This document shows positions 9,577-19,333 of a stretch of DNA of 55,344 nt, piece after piece. This stretch comes from an uncultured Fusobacteriaceae bacterium (GTDB lineage Bacteria; Fusobacteriota; Fusobacteriia; Fusobacteriales; Fusobacteriaceae), in NCBI GenBank assembly GCA_947038515.1, contig CAMQWJ010000010.1, positions 1 to 55,344 of the forward strand. The letters are read 5' to 3'. The first letter of the stretch is position 1. Each line of letters opens with the position of its first letter. The position numbers and the translations under genes are program-made. The notes under the pieces were generated by a model. The model worked only from the letters and a program-made list of their open reading frames with translations, ran no database searches and had not been told where the DNA came from.

Positions 9577-9804
9577 TTAAAGAACAGTCTGACTTATTCG
9601 CTACTTTTATGAGGTTTTGAGCCTATTGTCGTTTAGGGTGCTGGCGCTGTCAATATAAAATCAGAAAAGTCACGAAATCATCTGGTTTACGGACTCTGTA
9701 TTATAATGATATCTGGTTACCACCGTATTTCTTGGCGACTAAAACCAAAGTGAAGGCGGTAAGTTGGATTATTTCTTGAAAATTGGGGCGAAAGCCTCTT
9801 TTTT
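9577..9804 (+). ncRNA. ssrS: Probable 6S RNA (RNA polymerase regulator)
   Basis: The 385-bp gap between aspS and argS has no plausible ORF but has a strong promoter, a much higher GC core than other gaps, and an intrinsic terminator. The RNA folds end to end as one long irregular hairpin. The lower stem pairs 9592-9597 and 9599-9601 with 9756-9764, then GGTTTT 9613-9618 with AAAACC 9741-9746. The upper stem pairs 9650-9658 with 9701-9709 (one mismatch) and CAG/GTC near 9662-9671 with GAC/CTG near 9692-9698. A rod with internal bubbles, about 225 nt, after aspS (as for Bacillus 6S-1) is what 6S RNA looks like. Identification rests on architecture and synteny, not on an alignment. RNase P, SRP and tmRNA signatures are absent. 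Confidence 0.68.
9785..9804 (+). terminator. Terminator of the probable 6S RNA
   Basis: A GGGGC/GCCTC stem with a GAAA tetraloop (9785-9798) is followed by six T residues. It ends the non-coding RNA about 45 bp before argS. Confidence 0.75.
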
Positions 9805-9849
9805 ATGTTAAAGACTTTATAAAAATTTGAATAGAAATAATTGGAGTTG

Positions 9850-11574
9850 ATGTGGTTCGTGGAAAAATTGATAGATTTAAGACTTATAGAGATATTTGAA
9901 TCTAAAATGAAGGAATTATATTTAGATAAGAATTTAAAACCTGTAGAAATAACTGTTGCAACTGATGAAAAATTTGGAGATTACCAAAGTAACTTTGCTA
10001 TGATAAATTCAAAAATAATTGGAAAAAATCCAAAAGTAATAGCTGAAGAGGTTATAAATTCATTAGAAAAAAATGATATAATAGAAAAATTAGAAATTGC
10101 AGGACCGGGTTTTATAAATATTTACTTAAAGGATGAATTTTTAGGAGAATATTTAAAAGGAATAATTCAAAATGGAGCCGACTTCTCTTTTTTAAATCGA
10201 GAAGGAAAAGTTATTATAGACTATTCGGCACCGAATATTGCTAAACGAATGCATATTGGTCACTTAAGATCTACTATTATTGGAGAATCAATTAAAAGAG
10301 TATATGATTACCTAGGATACGATACAGTTGCTGATAATCACATTGGTGATTGGGGAACACAGTTTGGAAAACTTATTATAGGGTATAGAAATTGGTTAAA
10401 TGTAGAAGCATATGAAGAGAGTCCTATTGAAGAATTAGAGAGAGTTTATGTTGAGTACTCTAAAAGAAGTGAAGAAAATCCAGATATGGATATTGAGGCA
10501 AGATTTGAACTAAAAAAACTTCAAGATGGAGATATAGAAAATACTAAATTATGGAAAGACTTTATAAAAGTTTCTTTAAATGAATATAATAGACTTTATA
10601 AGAGAATGGATGTTAGTTTTGACACTTATTACGGAGAATCATTTTATAATCATATGATGCCAGGTGTAGTGGAAGAATTAATGGAAAAGGGTATTGCAGT
10701 AGAAGATGAAGGTGCTAAAGTTGTATTTTTTAAAGACGAGGAAAATTTACATCCTTGTATTGTTCAAAAAAGAGATGGAGCATATTTATACTCAACTTCG
10801 GATATAGCTACTATTAAGTTTAAAAAAGAGAATTATGATATAAATAAACTTATTTATCTTACAGATGAAAGACAACAAGATCATTTTAAACAATTTTTTA
10901 ATATTGTTGAGAAACTAGAGTGGAACATGGAAAAAATTCATATTTGGTTTGGAATAATGAGATTCTCAGATGGAGTTTTCTCCACTAGAAAAGGAAATGT
11001 AATAAGATTAGAACAATTACTTGATGAAGCTAGAGATCGAGCTTTTAAAATTGTTGATGAAAAAAATCCTGATTTATCATTGGAAGAAAAAAATGAGATA
11101 GCTGAAATTGTAGGATTAGGGGCAATAAAATATGCTGATCTCTCACAAAATAGACAAACAGCTGTAATTTTTGAATGGGATAAAGTACTAAGTTTTGAAG
11201 GAAATACAGCTCCATATTTACAATATACTTATGCAAGAATTCAATCGATAATAAAAAAAGCAGAAGAAAATAACAAAAAAGTAGATTTTTCAAAAGAAAT
11301 TCTATTTAATAATTCAACTGAACGAAATTTAGCCCATCATTTAACACAATTTAATAAAATTGTATTAAAGGCTTCACAAACATATAAACCGAATATAATT
11401 GCAGACTACTTATATGAACTATCGAAAAAATTTAATAGTTTTTATGGTAATTGTCCAATCTTGAATCAAGAAGAAGCTATATTAAACTCAAGGTTATTAC
11501 TAGGATATTCTACTGCACAAACTATAAAAAAGGGATTATCACTTTTAGGGATAAAAACTTTAGAAAGAATGTAA
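9850..11574 (+). CDS. argS: Arginyl-tRNA synthetase
   Basis: Class I synthetase of about 574 aa. It has an N-terminal Add1 domain, the HIGH motif as RMHIGHLRSTIIGE, the WGTQFGKLI segment, the KMSKS region in the usual degenerate ArgS form FSTRKGNVIRL, and a C-terminal DALR anticodon-binding domain ending in LGIKTLERM. It charges tRNA-Arg in the cytoplasm. The start is uncertain: TTG 9841, ATG 9850 and GTG 9859 are in frame, and the only nearby Shine-Dalgarno (GGAG 9843-9846) is rather close to ATG 9850. It follows the 6S-like RNA and probably has its own weak promoter or depends on read-through. Confidence 0.95.
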   Translation: MWFVEKLIDLRLIEIFESKMKELYLDKNLKPVEITVATDEKFGDYQSNFAMINSKIIGKNPKVIAEEVINSLEKNDIIEKLEIAGPGFINIYLKDEFLGEYLKGIIQNGADFSFLNREGKVIIDYSAPNIAKRMHIGHLRSTIIGESIKRVYDYLGYDTVADNHIGDWGTQFGKLIIGYRNWLNVEAYEESPIEELERVYVEYSKRSEENPDMDIEARFELKKLQDGDIENTKLWKDFIKVSLNEYNRLYKRMDVSFDTYYGESFYNHMMPGVVEELMEKGIAVEDEGAKVVFFKDEENLHPCIVQKRDGAYLYSTSDIATIKFKKENYDINKLIYLTDERQQDHFKQFFNIVEKLEWNMEKIHIWFGIMRFSDGVFSTRKGNVIRLEQLLDEARDRAFKIVDEKNPDLSLEEKNEIAEIVGLGAIKYADLSQNRQTAVIFEWDKVLSFEGNTAPYLQYTYARIQSIIKKAEENNKKVDFSKEILFNNSTERNLAHHLTQFNKIVLKASQTYKPNIIADYLYELSKKFNSFYGNCPILNQEEAILNSRLLLGYSTAQTIKKGLSLLGIKTLERM

Positions 11575-11600
11575 AAGGTATTTATTTTAAGGGAGGAACT

Positions 11601-12488
11601 ATGCTATCGTTAGAAAGTCTTGTCATAGTTACTGGACTAAGTGGTGCTGGAAAGACGTCAGCCTTGAAAATTTTAGAAGATATGGGATATTTAACAATGG
11701 ATAATTTTCCTTGCCAACTGGGGAAAGACATACTAAAAGGGTATCTTACTAATGAAGCTAATATGAGAAAAAAAATTGCATTAGGAATAGATATTAGATC
11801 ATTTGATACTATAGATGAGTATTTAAGTCTACTAAATATGATAGATACTCTTACTTCAAAAAAAAATATAATATATTTAGAAGCATCAGATACTATTATT
11901 TTAAATAGATATAATCTTACAAGGAGAAAACATCCCTTAGAAATGCCTACGCTACTTAAGAGTATTCAAAAAGAAAAAGAAATAATGAGTGTAATTAGGG
12001 ATAGGGCCAATATAATAAGTGATACTAGCTATTTTTCTTATAAAAAATTAAGTGAAAAAATAAAAGAAAATTATTATGCCAATCTTATTGAATTAAAAGA
12101 AATTAATATTCATATTCAATCCTTTGGATTCAAATATGGAGTTCCTATTGATGTAGATTTGGTATTTGATGTTAGATTTTTACCCAATCCTTACTACATA
12201 GCAGAATTAACAGAGAAAAATGGTAATGATGAGGAAGTTATATCTTATGTCCAAAACACAGAAATATTTAACGAATTTTACTTGAAACTTTTAAATTTAT
12301 TAGAGTTTTTAATTCCAAACTACATTAAAGAAGGGAAAAAACATCTTTCTATTGGAATTGGTTGTAGTGGTGGAAGACACAGATCAGTATCCATTGTAAA
12401 TTTATTATTTACTAAACTATCTATTGCAAATCATGTTAAAACTTATAAGTCACATCGTGAATTTGAAAAAGGAAATTGGAAAGAATGA
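11601..12488 (+). CDS. rapZ: RapZ/YvcJ-family nucleotide-binding protein
   Basis: 295 aa. Walker A is GLSGAGKTSA near the N-terminus, followed by LEDMGYLTMDNFP, RRKHPL and the C-terminal signature GCSGGRHRSV. In enterobacteria RapZ is an RNase adapter controlling GlmS through small RNAs; in Firmicutes YvcJ binds GTP. Its role here is unknown. An upstream extension of the frame exists, but ATG 11601 with GGGAGG 5 bp upstream is clearly the start. Its TGA overlaps the uvrC ATG, so translation is coupled. Confidence 0.93.
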   Translation: MLSLESLVIVTGLSGAGKTSALKILEDMGYLTMDNFPCQLGKDILKGYLTNEANMRKKIALGIDIRSFDTIDEYLSLLNMIDTLTSKKNIIYLEASDTIILNRYNLTRRKHPLEMPTLLKSIQKEKEIMSVIRDRANIISDTSYFSYKKLSEKIKENYYANLIELKEINIHIQSFGFKYGVPIDVDLVFDVRFLPNPYYIAELTEKNGNDEEVISYVQNTEIFNEFYLKLLNLLEFLIPNYIKEGKKHLSIGIGCSGGRHRSVSIVNLLFTKLSIANHVKTYKSHREFEKGNWKE

Positions 12489-14266
12489 TATTTAGTTTAA
12501 AAAATATTCCGGAGAATCCTGGAGTATATCTTATGAAAAAAAAAAATGAAGTTATCTATGTTGGGAAAGCCAAAAACTTAAAAAAAAGAATCTCATCATA
12601 TTTTAATAGAAAGCATGACGAGATAAAGACTCAGGAACTTGTAAAGAATATTGAAGATATAGAAACAATTATATGTAATAGTGAATTAGATGCTTTAGTA
12701 TTAGAAAATAATCTGATAAAGCAATATTCACCTAAGTATAATATCCTTTTAAAAGATCAGAAAACATATCCTTATTTGAAAATTACTAAAGAAACATTTC
12801 CTGCTATAAAAATAGTAAGAAATACCAGAGAACTTAGAAAAAAAGATGGAAGATTTTATGGACCATATATTCAAGGTGCTTTTAATTTGAAAAAAACATT
12901 AAATAGAGTGTTTAAAATACGAGATTGTAATAGAAATATGGAAAAAGTTTATTTAAAACCTTGTTTAAAATATTATATGCATTTTTGTATAGCTCCTTGC
13001 TGTTTTAAAGAAGTATATGAAGAATATAATATGATGATTAATGGTACAGAGGAATTATTAAAAGGGAAAGGAAAAGATTATATAAATCTTCTTAAAAATA
13101 AGATGAAAACAAGCTCAGAAGAAATGGAATTTGAAAAATCAATATTATATAGAGAGCAAATAAAGGAATTAGAAAATAGTGTTGTTAGACAAGTAACAGA
13201 ATCACAAAAAAATATAGAGGAAGATTATTTTTCTTTTGAGATTTCAAAAAATAGACTTTTTATAACTGTATTGTCTTTAAGAGAAGGTAAAATAATCGGC
13301 AAAAACAGTACTAATTTATCTCTAAAAAATAAAATTTATGAAGATGTAAATAAGACTATTATAATGAGATATTATTCTAAAAATTACCCACCTAAAAAAA
13401 TTATTTTTAGTGATGAGTTAGAAGGGGAAAAAGAACTTTTAAAAGAATGGTTTGAAAAAAGTTTTGACAGAAATATTGAGATTTTTTTTCCAAAAATATT
13501 GAGTAGAAAAAGAGAACTACTTGATATGGCAAAATTAAATCTCCAAGATGAAATTGAAACTTATTATCGAAAGAAAACTGTACTGGAAAATGGACTTACA
13601 ACAATATATAAAACATTATTGTTGAAACAATATCCAAGAAGAATTGAATGTTTTGATATATCAAATATTTCAGGAAAAGATGCAGTAGCCTCTATGAGTG
13701 TGGCAATTGAAGGAAGAACTACTCCTAAAGAATATAGAAAGTTTAAAATAACTTGTAAAGATACTCCAGATGATTTTGCAATGATGCGAGAAGTAGTTAC
13801 AAGACGCTACTCTAAGCTTAAAATTGAAGAGTTTCCTAATATGATTCTCATTGATGGAGGGTTAGGGCAAATTAATGCTGTAGGTGCCATATTAGAGAGT
13901 ATAGGGAAAGGTGGTATAGCAGATTTAATTAGTTTAGCCAAAAGAGAGGAAGAAGTCTATAAGTATGGAGAGTCAACACCTTATATCTTTGATAAAACAG
14001 ACGAAAGTATAAAAATATTTCAAAGAGTAAGGGATGAAGCACATAGATTTGGAATAACTTATCATAGACAGCTAAGAAGTAAGAGAGTATTAACTTCTGA
14101 TTTAGATGAAATTCATGGAATAGGAGATAAGAGAAAACACAATTTAATAGAGAAGTTTGAGACATTAGATGGGATTTATAATGCCCCTTTAGAAGAGTTG
14201 AAAAAAATAGTGCCAGAGAAGATTGCTTTAGAAATAAAAAAAAATGAACGTAAGAAAACTAGATAG
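12485..14266 (+). CDS. uvrC: Excinuclease ABC subunit C
   Basis: 593 aa, full length. Domains in order: a GIY-YIG-type nuclease (NPGVYLMKKKNEVIYVGKAK), a UVR motif near residues 200-230 that binds UvrB, the RNase H-like endonuclease (ECFDISNISGKDAVASM and LIDGGLGQINA) and a C-terminal helix-hairpin-helix (IHGIGDKRKHNLIEKF). UvrC makes both incisions in nucleotide excision repair. ATG 12485 overlaps the rapZ stop (ATGA). A TTG at 12476 is in frame but lacks a better ribosome site. Confidence 0.96.
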   Translation: MIFSLKNIPENPGVYLMKKKNEVIYVGKAKNLKKRISSYFNRKHDEIKTQELVKNIEDIETIICNSELDALVLENNLIKQYSPKYNILLKDQKTYPYLKITKETFPAIKIVRNTRELRKKDGRFYGPYIQGAFNLKKTLNRVFKIRDCNRNMEKVYLKPCLKYYMHFCIAPCCFKEVYEEYNMMINGTEELLKGKGKDYINLLKNKMKTSSEEMEFEKSILYREQIKELENSVVRQVTESQKNIEEDYFSFEISKNRLFITVLSLREGKIIGKNSTNLSLKNKIYEDVNKTIIMRYYSKNYPPKKIIFSDELEGEKELLKEWFEKSFDRNIEIFFPKILSRKRELLDMAKLNLQDEIETYYRKKTVLENGLTTIYKTLLLKQYPRRIECFDISNISGKDAVASMSVAIEGRTTPKEYRKFKITCKDTPDDFAMMREVVTRRYSKLKIEEFPNMILIDGGLGQINAVGAILESIGKGGIADLISLAKREEEVYKYGESTPYIFDKTDESIKIFQRVRDEAHRFGITYHRQLRSKRVLTSDLDEIHGIGDKRKHNLIEKFETLDGIYNAPLEELKKIVPEKIALEIKKNERKKTR

Positions 14267-14306
14267 AAGCTATATTAATAATTATAAAAGTATTATAGGA
14301 GAAAAT

Positions 14307-15851
14307 ATGAATAGTACTAATTGGAAAGTTATTTTTATACTAATTGTAGTAATAAATATAATTACTATTATTTTATATCTAAAAAGTAAGAAGGAATATT
14401 ATAAAAATTTAAATGATATTTTAATTAGTTTCAAAAATAATATAGAAAATAAAAATATTCCAAAAATTTACTTTGAACAGTATGAAGAAGTTTTTCAAAA
14501 AATTCAAGAGAAAAAAGATAAGTTCTTAAAGATTACTGATAAATTAGAAGAGTATAAGAATGAACAAAAAGCTATGTATACTTCCTTAATAAGTAAGACA
14601 TTACAGTTAGAGAGTACTAATAAAATATTAGAAAAAAGGGTGGCAAATATATCTGATCTAAACTCTTTAACAAGAGGAGCACTTTCTATAATAGAAATAG
14701 AAAGAAGTTTGGATATAATTCTAGATGCTTACTTTATTCTTACAGGAATAGATAAAATAATACTTTTTTTATGGGAAGATGGAGTATTAAATAAAAAAAA
14801 AGTAAAAGGAGAATTTGAATTAAATTTAAAAGAAGATGAAATTTTTTTTATTGAAAAATCAACTGATTTTACTAGAGAAAAATATGATGAAATCTATTCA
14901 AAAATTTCACAGAAATTTATTTTGTCCAAAGGAGAGGTAGTAATAGAGACACCTCTTGTTGTAAAAGAAAAAGAATTAGGTGTGATTTATATTATTGAAA
15001 CTAAAAAGAATCGGGGAGAGATAGGGGAATTGGATGAAGAAATAATGTTGGCATTATCACTTCAAATTTCAATCTCAATTAATAATGCTCAAAATTATAG
15101 AGAGTTGCTTATAAAAGAGAGATTATCACAAGAATTAGAAATGGCTTCACACATTCAAAGAGAAATTATTCCTAAAGAATTTAATTCTATTCCAGAATTA
15201 AGTGTATCTAGTTATTTTGCTCCAGCAAAAGAAATGGGTGGAGACTATTATGACTATTATATCTATGAAGATGGTAAGATTGCAATTACAATAGGAGATG
15301 CAAGTGGGAAAGGGATACCAGCAGCTTTTCTAATGGCAGTTACTCGTTCAACTTTAAGAACATTGACTACTTTGGATTACAAAGTTTCAGAAGAATTATC
15401 ACTATTGAATAAAATAATTTATAATGATATTTCTGATTCCATGTTTATAACTGTTATGCACACAAAATTCTCTCCAAAGACATCTATGTTTAAATATTCA
15501 AATGCAGGACACAACCCGATTCTATATTATAATTCAAAAAAAGATACGGTATCACTTTTGAGCTTGAAGGGAGTTGCCGTTGGCTTTGTTGAGGGATATC
15601 CATATATTGAAGATAAAATAAAATTAGGAAAAGATGATATTTTATTTTTATATACTGATGGAGTTACAGAGCTAGCAAATGAGAAAAAAGAACTATATGG
15701 AGTCGAAAAATTAAAAGAAAAAATTTATGAAAATAGACATTTTGAAGTAGAAAAAATAAAAGAAAATATATTGATCAGTTTAAAAGAATTTAGGAATAAA
15801 GAAGAACAGTCAGATGATATTACTTTTGTAATTTTGAAAAAAAATACGTAA
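14307..15851 (+). CDS. Membrane-anchored PP2C-like (SpoIIE/RsbU-type) serine phosphatase
   Basis: 514 aa. One N-terminal membrane helix (about 5-23) is followed by a coiled coil (about 60-120), a GAF-like sensor domain (about 120-265) and a C-terminal SpoIIE-type phosphatase. Metal-binding acidic motifs are intact: MGGDYYDYY, GDASGKGIPAAF, LYTDGVTE and QSDDITFVIL. Such proteins dephosphorylate anti-sigma-antagonist or other partner proteins in response to signals; no partner gene is nearby. ATG 14307 is chosen over an earlier in-frame start at 14244 because AGGAG lies 5 bp upstream. It is 14 bp before the ABC transporter genes and may be transcribed with them. Confidence 0.88.
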   Translation: MNSTNWKVIFILIVVINIITIILYLKSKKEYYKNLNDILISFKNNIENKNIPKIYFEQYEEVFQKIQEKKDKFLKITDKLEEYKNEQKAMYTSLISKTLQLESTNKILEKRVANISDLNSLTRGALSIIEIERSLDIILDAYFILTGIDKIILFLWEDGVLNKKKVKGEFELNLKEDEIFFIEKSTDFTREKYDEIYSKISQKFILSKGEVVIETPLVVKEKELGVIYIIETKKNRGEIGELDEEIMLALSLQISISINNAQNYRELLIKERLSQELEMASHIQREIIPKEFNSIPELSVSSYFAPAKEMGGDYYDYYIYEDGKIAITIGDASGKGIPAAFLMAVTRSTLRTLTTLDYKVSEELSLLNKIIYNDISDSMFITVMHTKFSPKTSMFKYSNAGHNPILYYNSKKDTVSLLSLKGVAVGFVEGYPYIEDKIKLGKDDILFLYTDGVTELANEKKELYGVEKLKEKIYENRHFEVEKIKENILISLKEFRNKEEQSDDITFVILKKNT

Positions 15852-15865
15852 AATAGGGGGGAGAA

Positions 15866-17380
15866 GTGGACCAATATATTTTAGAAATGGAGAATATTAG
15901 GAAAACTTTTGCAAATGGAAAAATTATTGCAAATGATTCTATTAATTTGAAAATAAAAAAAGGTGAAAAACATGCTATTGTTGGGGAAAACGGTGCTGGT
16001 AAATCAACCTTAATGAAAATTTTGAACGGACTATACCAACCTACTTCAGGGAAAATTTTTCTAAATGGAAAAGAAATTGTTATTGAAAATCCAAATATTG
16101 CATCAAAACTAGGAATTGGAATGGTGTATCAACACTTCATGCTTGTTCCAACACTTACAGTTGCTGAAAATATGATATTAGGTGTAGAACCTAAAAAAGG
16201 GATATTTTTAGATTTAGAAAAAGCAAAAGAAGAAGTACGAAAAGTTTCAGAAAAGTATGGATTAAAAGTAGAGCCAGATACCTATATAAAAGATCTTTCT
16301 GTAGGAATGCAACAGAGAATTGAAATATTAAAAATCTTGTTTAAAGGTGCTAATTTATTAGTTTTTGATGAACCTACAGCAGTACTAACACCTCAAGAAA
16401 CAAAAGAACTTTATAAGATAATTGAAAACCTTATTGAAGAAGGAAAAACTGTAATATTTATATCGCACAAATTAGATGAAGTATTGGAAATTTCAGATAA
16501 TATTACAGTTATTAGACGAGGAAAAAATATTACAACTCTAAAGACTGCAGAAGCTACTAAAGAAAAAATAGCAACTGCAATGGTTGGTCGAGCAGTACTT
16601 TTTACAACAGAAAAACCTATTGTAAAGAAAGGAAAAAATGTTGTTTCAATAAAAAATTTAAAGGTAAAAGATAATTTAGGAGTAATAAAAGTTGATGATG
16701 TAAGTTTTGATATATTTGAAGGTGAAATTTTAGGAGTTGCTGGTGTTGAAGGTAGTGGACAACTGGAACTTATGGAGACTATTGTTGGTTTAATGAAAAG
16801 TGAAAGTGGAAAAATTATATTGTGTGATAAAAATATCACCAATACTCCTATGGCAGAAAGAAAACTTATTTCTCATATTCCAGAAGATCGACATAAAAGA
16901 GCTGGTATAAGTGAATTTGATATGTCACAAAATATAGCTTTAGGACAACATGATACTTTATATGCACTTTATAGAAAATTGATTAACTTTAAAAGAATAT
17001 TAAAAGATAGTTCTGAGTACATTAATAAGTATGATATTAGACCTTCAAATCCAGAATTAGGATTTGGAAAATTTTCTGGTGGAAATCAACAAAAAATTAT
17101 AGTGGCACGAGAACTTGAAAAAGAAAATAAATTTATAATTGCAGCTCAAGTAACTAGAGGAGTTGATGTAGGTGCAATTGAATTTATACATAAGATGATA
17201 TTAGAAGAAAAGAAAAAAAATAAAGCAATTTTATTAGTATCTTCTGAACTATCTGAAATATTAAATCTTTCAGATAGGATAGCAGTAATGTGTGCAGGGA
17301 AACTTATGGGAATAATTGATATAAAAGATGCTACAGAAGAAAAAATAGGGATATTAATGGCAGGTGGAATTAATGAATAG
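15866..17380 (+). CDS. Nucleoside/BMP-type ABC importer, ATP-binding protein (two ATPase domains)
   Basis: 504 aa with duplicated ABC domains, as in sugar and nucleoside importers such as NupO/YufO. Domain 1 has Walker A GENGAGKST, signature LSVGMQQR and Walker B LLVFDEPTA. Domain 2 has a degenerate Walker A GVEGSGQ and signature FSGGNQQK, the normal pattern for this group. In domain 2 the usual QPTRGVD reads QVTRGVD. GTG 15866 is the likely start, with GGGGAG just upstream; an ATG at 15887 is an alternative. It overlaps the next permease gene by 8 bp. Confidence 0.9.
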   Translation: MDQYILEMENIRKTFANGKIIANDSINLKIKKGEKHAIVGENGAGKSTLMKILNGLYQPTSGKIFLNGKEIVIENPNIASKLGIGMVYQHFMLVPTLTVAENMILGVEPKKGIFLDLEKAKEEVRKVSEKYGLKVEPDTYIKDLSVGMQQRIEILKILFKGANLLVFDEPTAVLTPQETKELYKIIENLIEEGKTVIFISHKLDEVLEISDNITVIRRGKNITTLKTAEATKEKIATAMVGRAVLFTTEKPIVKKGKNVVSIKNLKVKDNLGVIKVDDVSFDIFEGEILGVAGVEGSGQLELMETIVGLMKSESGKIILCDKNITNTPMAERKLISHIPEDRHKRAGISEFDMSQNIALGQHDTLYALYRKLINFKRILKDSSEYINKYDIRPSNPELGFGKFSGGNQQKIIVARELEKENKFIIAAQVTRGVDVGAIEFIHKMILEEKKKNKAILLVSSELSEILNLSDRIAVMCAGKLMGIIDIKDATEEKIGILMAGGINE

Positions 17381-18419
17381 AAGATTAAAAGAAGGATTGA
17401 TACCAGTTATTGCAGTATGTATTGCCTTATTAATAGGTGCAATAATAATTTTAGCAATGGGTGAAAATCCTATTGAAGCATATTATTATATGTTTAATGG
17501 AGCTTTTTCTTCAGAGAAAGCCATTGCTAGAACCCTGTTGGAAGCGACACCGATGATTTTTACAGGACTTGCTGTATTATTTGCATTTAAAGGTGGAATG
17601 TTTAATATAGGGGCTCAAGGGCAAATTACAATTGCAGCATTGGTTGTTGCAGGGGTAGGGGCCTTTGTTACAAATAAATACATAAATAATGTTATTGTTA
17701 TTGTTGTTTTTGGAGTTATTGCAGGTGCTTTATGGGCTGGAATAGCAGGGATATTAAAAGCTCGTTTGGGAATTCATGAAGTAATTTCAACAATAATGTT
17801 AAACTATATTGCATTAAATGTAGAACAATATTTAATAAATTATCCTCTAAAACAGGGAGGAATAAATGGACAAAATCCTCAAACACCACCAGTTTTAGAT
17901 AGTGCAAGATTTGCTCATTTAATGCCGTGGACCAAAGAAGCTTTAAACTATGGTTTTATAATAGCAATTATCATGGTTATCATTGTATGGTATATTTTTG
18001 AAAAAACTGTATTAGGTTATAAAATAAAAGCAGTTGGAAATAATCCTACAGCTTCAGAAAATGCAGGAATAAAAGTAAAAGTTGTTATGGGGTTAACATT
18101 TGCAATATCAGGAGCAATCGCATCATTTGCAGGGATAGAGAGGGTTCTTGGTGGTGTGGGACAATATACTTATAAACAAGGACTTTTAAGTACATTAGGA
18201 TTTGACGGTATCGCTGTAGCCTTATTGGGTAAAAATAATCCTTTTGGAGCATTGGCAGCAGCAATACTTTTTGCAGCTCTAAGAGTTGGAGGACGGTCAA
18301 TGCAATTTAATACCAATGTTCCTAGTCAAATTGTAATTATGATACAGTCTCTTATTATTTTATTAATAGCTGGAGAAAATATTTTCAGAATGATGTTAGA
18401 AAAGAAAAAGGAGAAATAA
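17373..18419 (+). CDS. Nucleoside/BMP-type ABC importer, permease 1
   Basis: 348 aa, integral inner-membrane protein of the branched-chain/ribose/nucleoside permease superfamily, closest in pattern to NupP/YufP. Visible segments are MGENPIEAYYYMFNGAF, FNIGAQGQITIAALV, GIHEVISTIMLNYIA and the cytoplasmic coupling stretch VGNNPTASENAGI. ATG 17373 overlaps the ATPase stop and has AGGTGG 5 bp upstream; a GTG at 17364 is less likely. It forms the channel with the following permease. Confidence 0.9.
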   Translation: MNRRLKEGLIPVIAVCIALLIGAIIILAMGENPIEAYYYMFNGAFSSEKAIARTLLEATPMIFTGLAVLFAFKGGMFNIGAQGQITIAALVVAGVGAFVTNKYINNVIVIVVFGVIAGALWAGIAGILKARLGIHEVISTIMLNYIALNVEQYLINYPLKQGGINGQNPQTPPVLDSARFAHLMPWTKEALNYGFIIAIIMVIIVWYIFEKTVLGYKIKAVGNNPTASENAGIKVKVVMGLTFAISGAIASFAGIERVLGGVGQYTYKQGLLSTLGFDGIAVALLGKNNPFGALAAAILFAALRVGGRSMQFNTNVPSQIVIMIQSLIILLIAGENIFRMMLEKKKEK

Positions 18420-18420
18420 G

Positions 18421-19302
18421 ATGGTTGGAATAATTTTAAGTTTAATTATGGCTACCTTGAGGCAAGCAGCTCCTATTCTAATTACAGCAATTGGTGGAAT
18501 GATTTGTGAGGTTTCAGGGGTAGTAAATATAGGATTAGAAGGTATGATGTTAATGGGAGCATTTTTCACTGCAATAACTTCATACTATACAGGAAGTTGG
18601 TTTTTAGGACTTATAGGTGGAATTGTTGGGGGAGGACTAGTTGCAGGGCTACATGCCCTTATAAGTATTAAATATAAAGGTAATCAAGTGGTTTCAGGAG
18701 TAGCAATTAATCTTTTTGCAACTGGATTTACAGTTTTTATGCTTAGGGTCCTATTTAAACAATCAAGTAATACTCCAACTGTAGAAGGGGCTCCTACCAT
18801 ATTTGGAGTTTCAATTATAATATATATTATATATGCTATTGCACTTTTAGCTACTGTTTATATGAATAGAACTGTTGGTGGACTTAGATTAAGAGCCGTT
18901 GGAGAATATCCTTTAGCAGCAGATACAGTAGGTATTAATGTAGAAAAAGTTAGATATAAAGCTGTTATACTTTCTGGGGCTTTAGCAGGCATAGGAGGAG
19001 CATATCTTTCTATTGGAGCATTGAGTCAGTTCACAAAGGAAATGTCATCAGGACGTGGTTTTATTGCCTTAGCAGCAATTGTATTTGGAAAATGGAAAAT
19101 TAAAGGTGTTATAATGGCCAGTCTACTTTTTGGTTTTGCTGATGCTTCACAAAATTTAGTCCAACAATATTTTCCATTTATACCATCACAATTAATTCAA
19201 ATGGCCCCATATGTTTTAACATTATTAGCACTATCTGGCGTAGTAGGAAAGGCTGTGGCCCCCAAAGCTTCAGGAAAACCATATGATAAAGATAATTTAT
19301 AA
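18421..19302 (+). CDS. Nucleoside/BMP-type ABC importer, permease 2
   Basis: 293 aa, second permease of the same importer (NupQ/YufQ-like), with about eight helices, the N-terminal SGVVNIGLEGMMLMGAFF, coupling segment VGEYPLAADTVGI and SSGRGFIALAAIVFGKW. It begins 1 bp after the previous stop with an AAGGAG site. The operon has ATPase and both permeases but no BMP-family lipoprotein within the window, so the substrate-binding protein must be encoded elsewhere. Confidence 0.9.
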   Translation: MVGIILSLIMATLRQAAPILITAIGGMICEVSGVVNIGLEGMMLMGAFFTAITSYYTGSWFLGLIGGIVGGGLVAGLHALISIKYKGNQVVSGVAINLFATGFTVFMLRVLFKQSSNTPTVEGAPTIFGVSIIIYIIYAIALLATVYMNRTVGGLRLRAVGEYPLAADTVGINVEKVRYKAVILSGALAGIGGAYLSIGALSQFTKEMSSGRGFIALAAIVFGKWKIKGVIMASLLFGFADASQNLVQQYFPFIPSQLIQMAPYVLTLLALSGVVGKAVAPKASGKPYDKDNL

Positions 19303-19333
19303 TTTATAAAAAAATTGATAATATAGGAGAAAA

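Noticed and set aside
9577-9804. RNase P RNA, tmRNA or SRP RNA in the aspS-argS gap
   Set aside because: None of the conserved cores of these RNAs is present (no tmRNA tRNA-like ends, no SRP GGAAG tetraloop helix, no RNase P GAGGAAAGTC). The rod-like fold fits 6S better.
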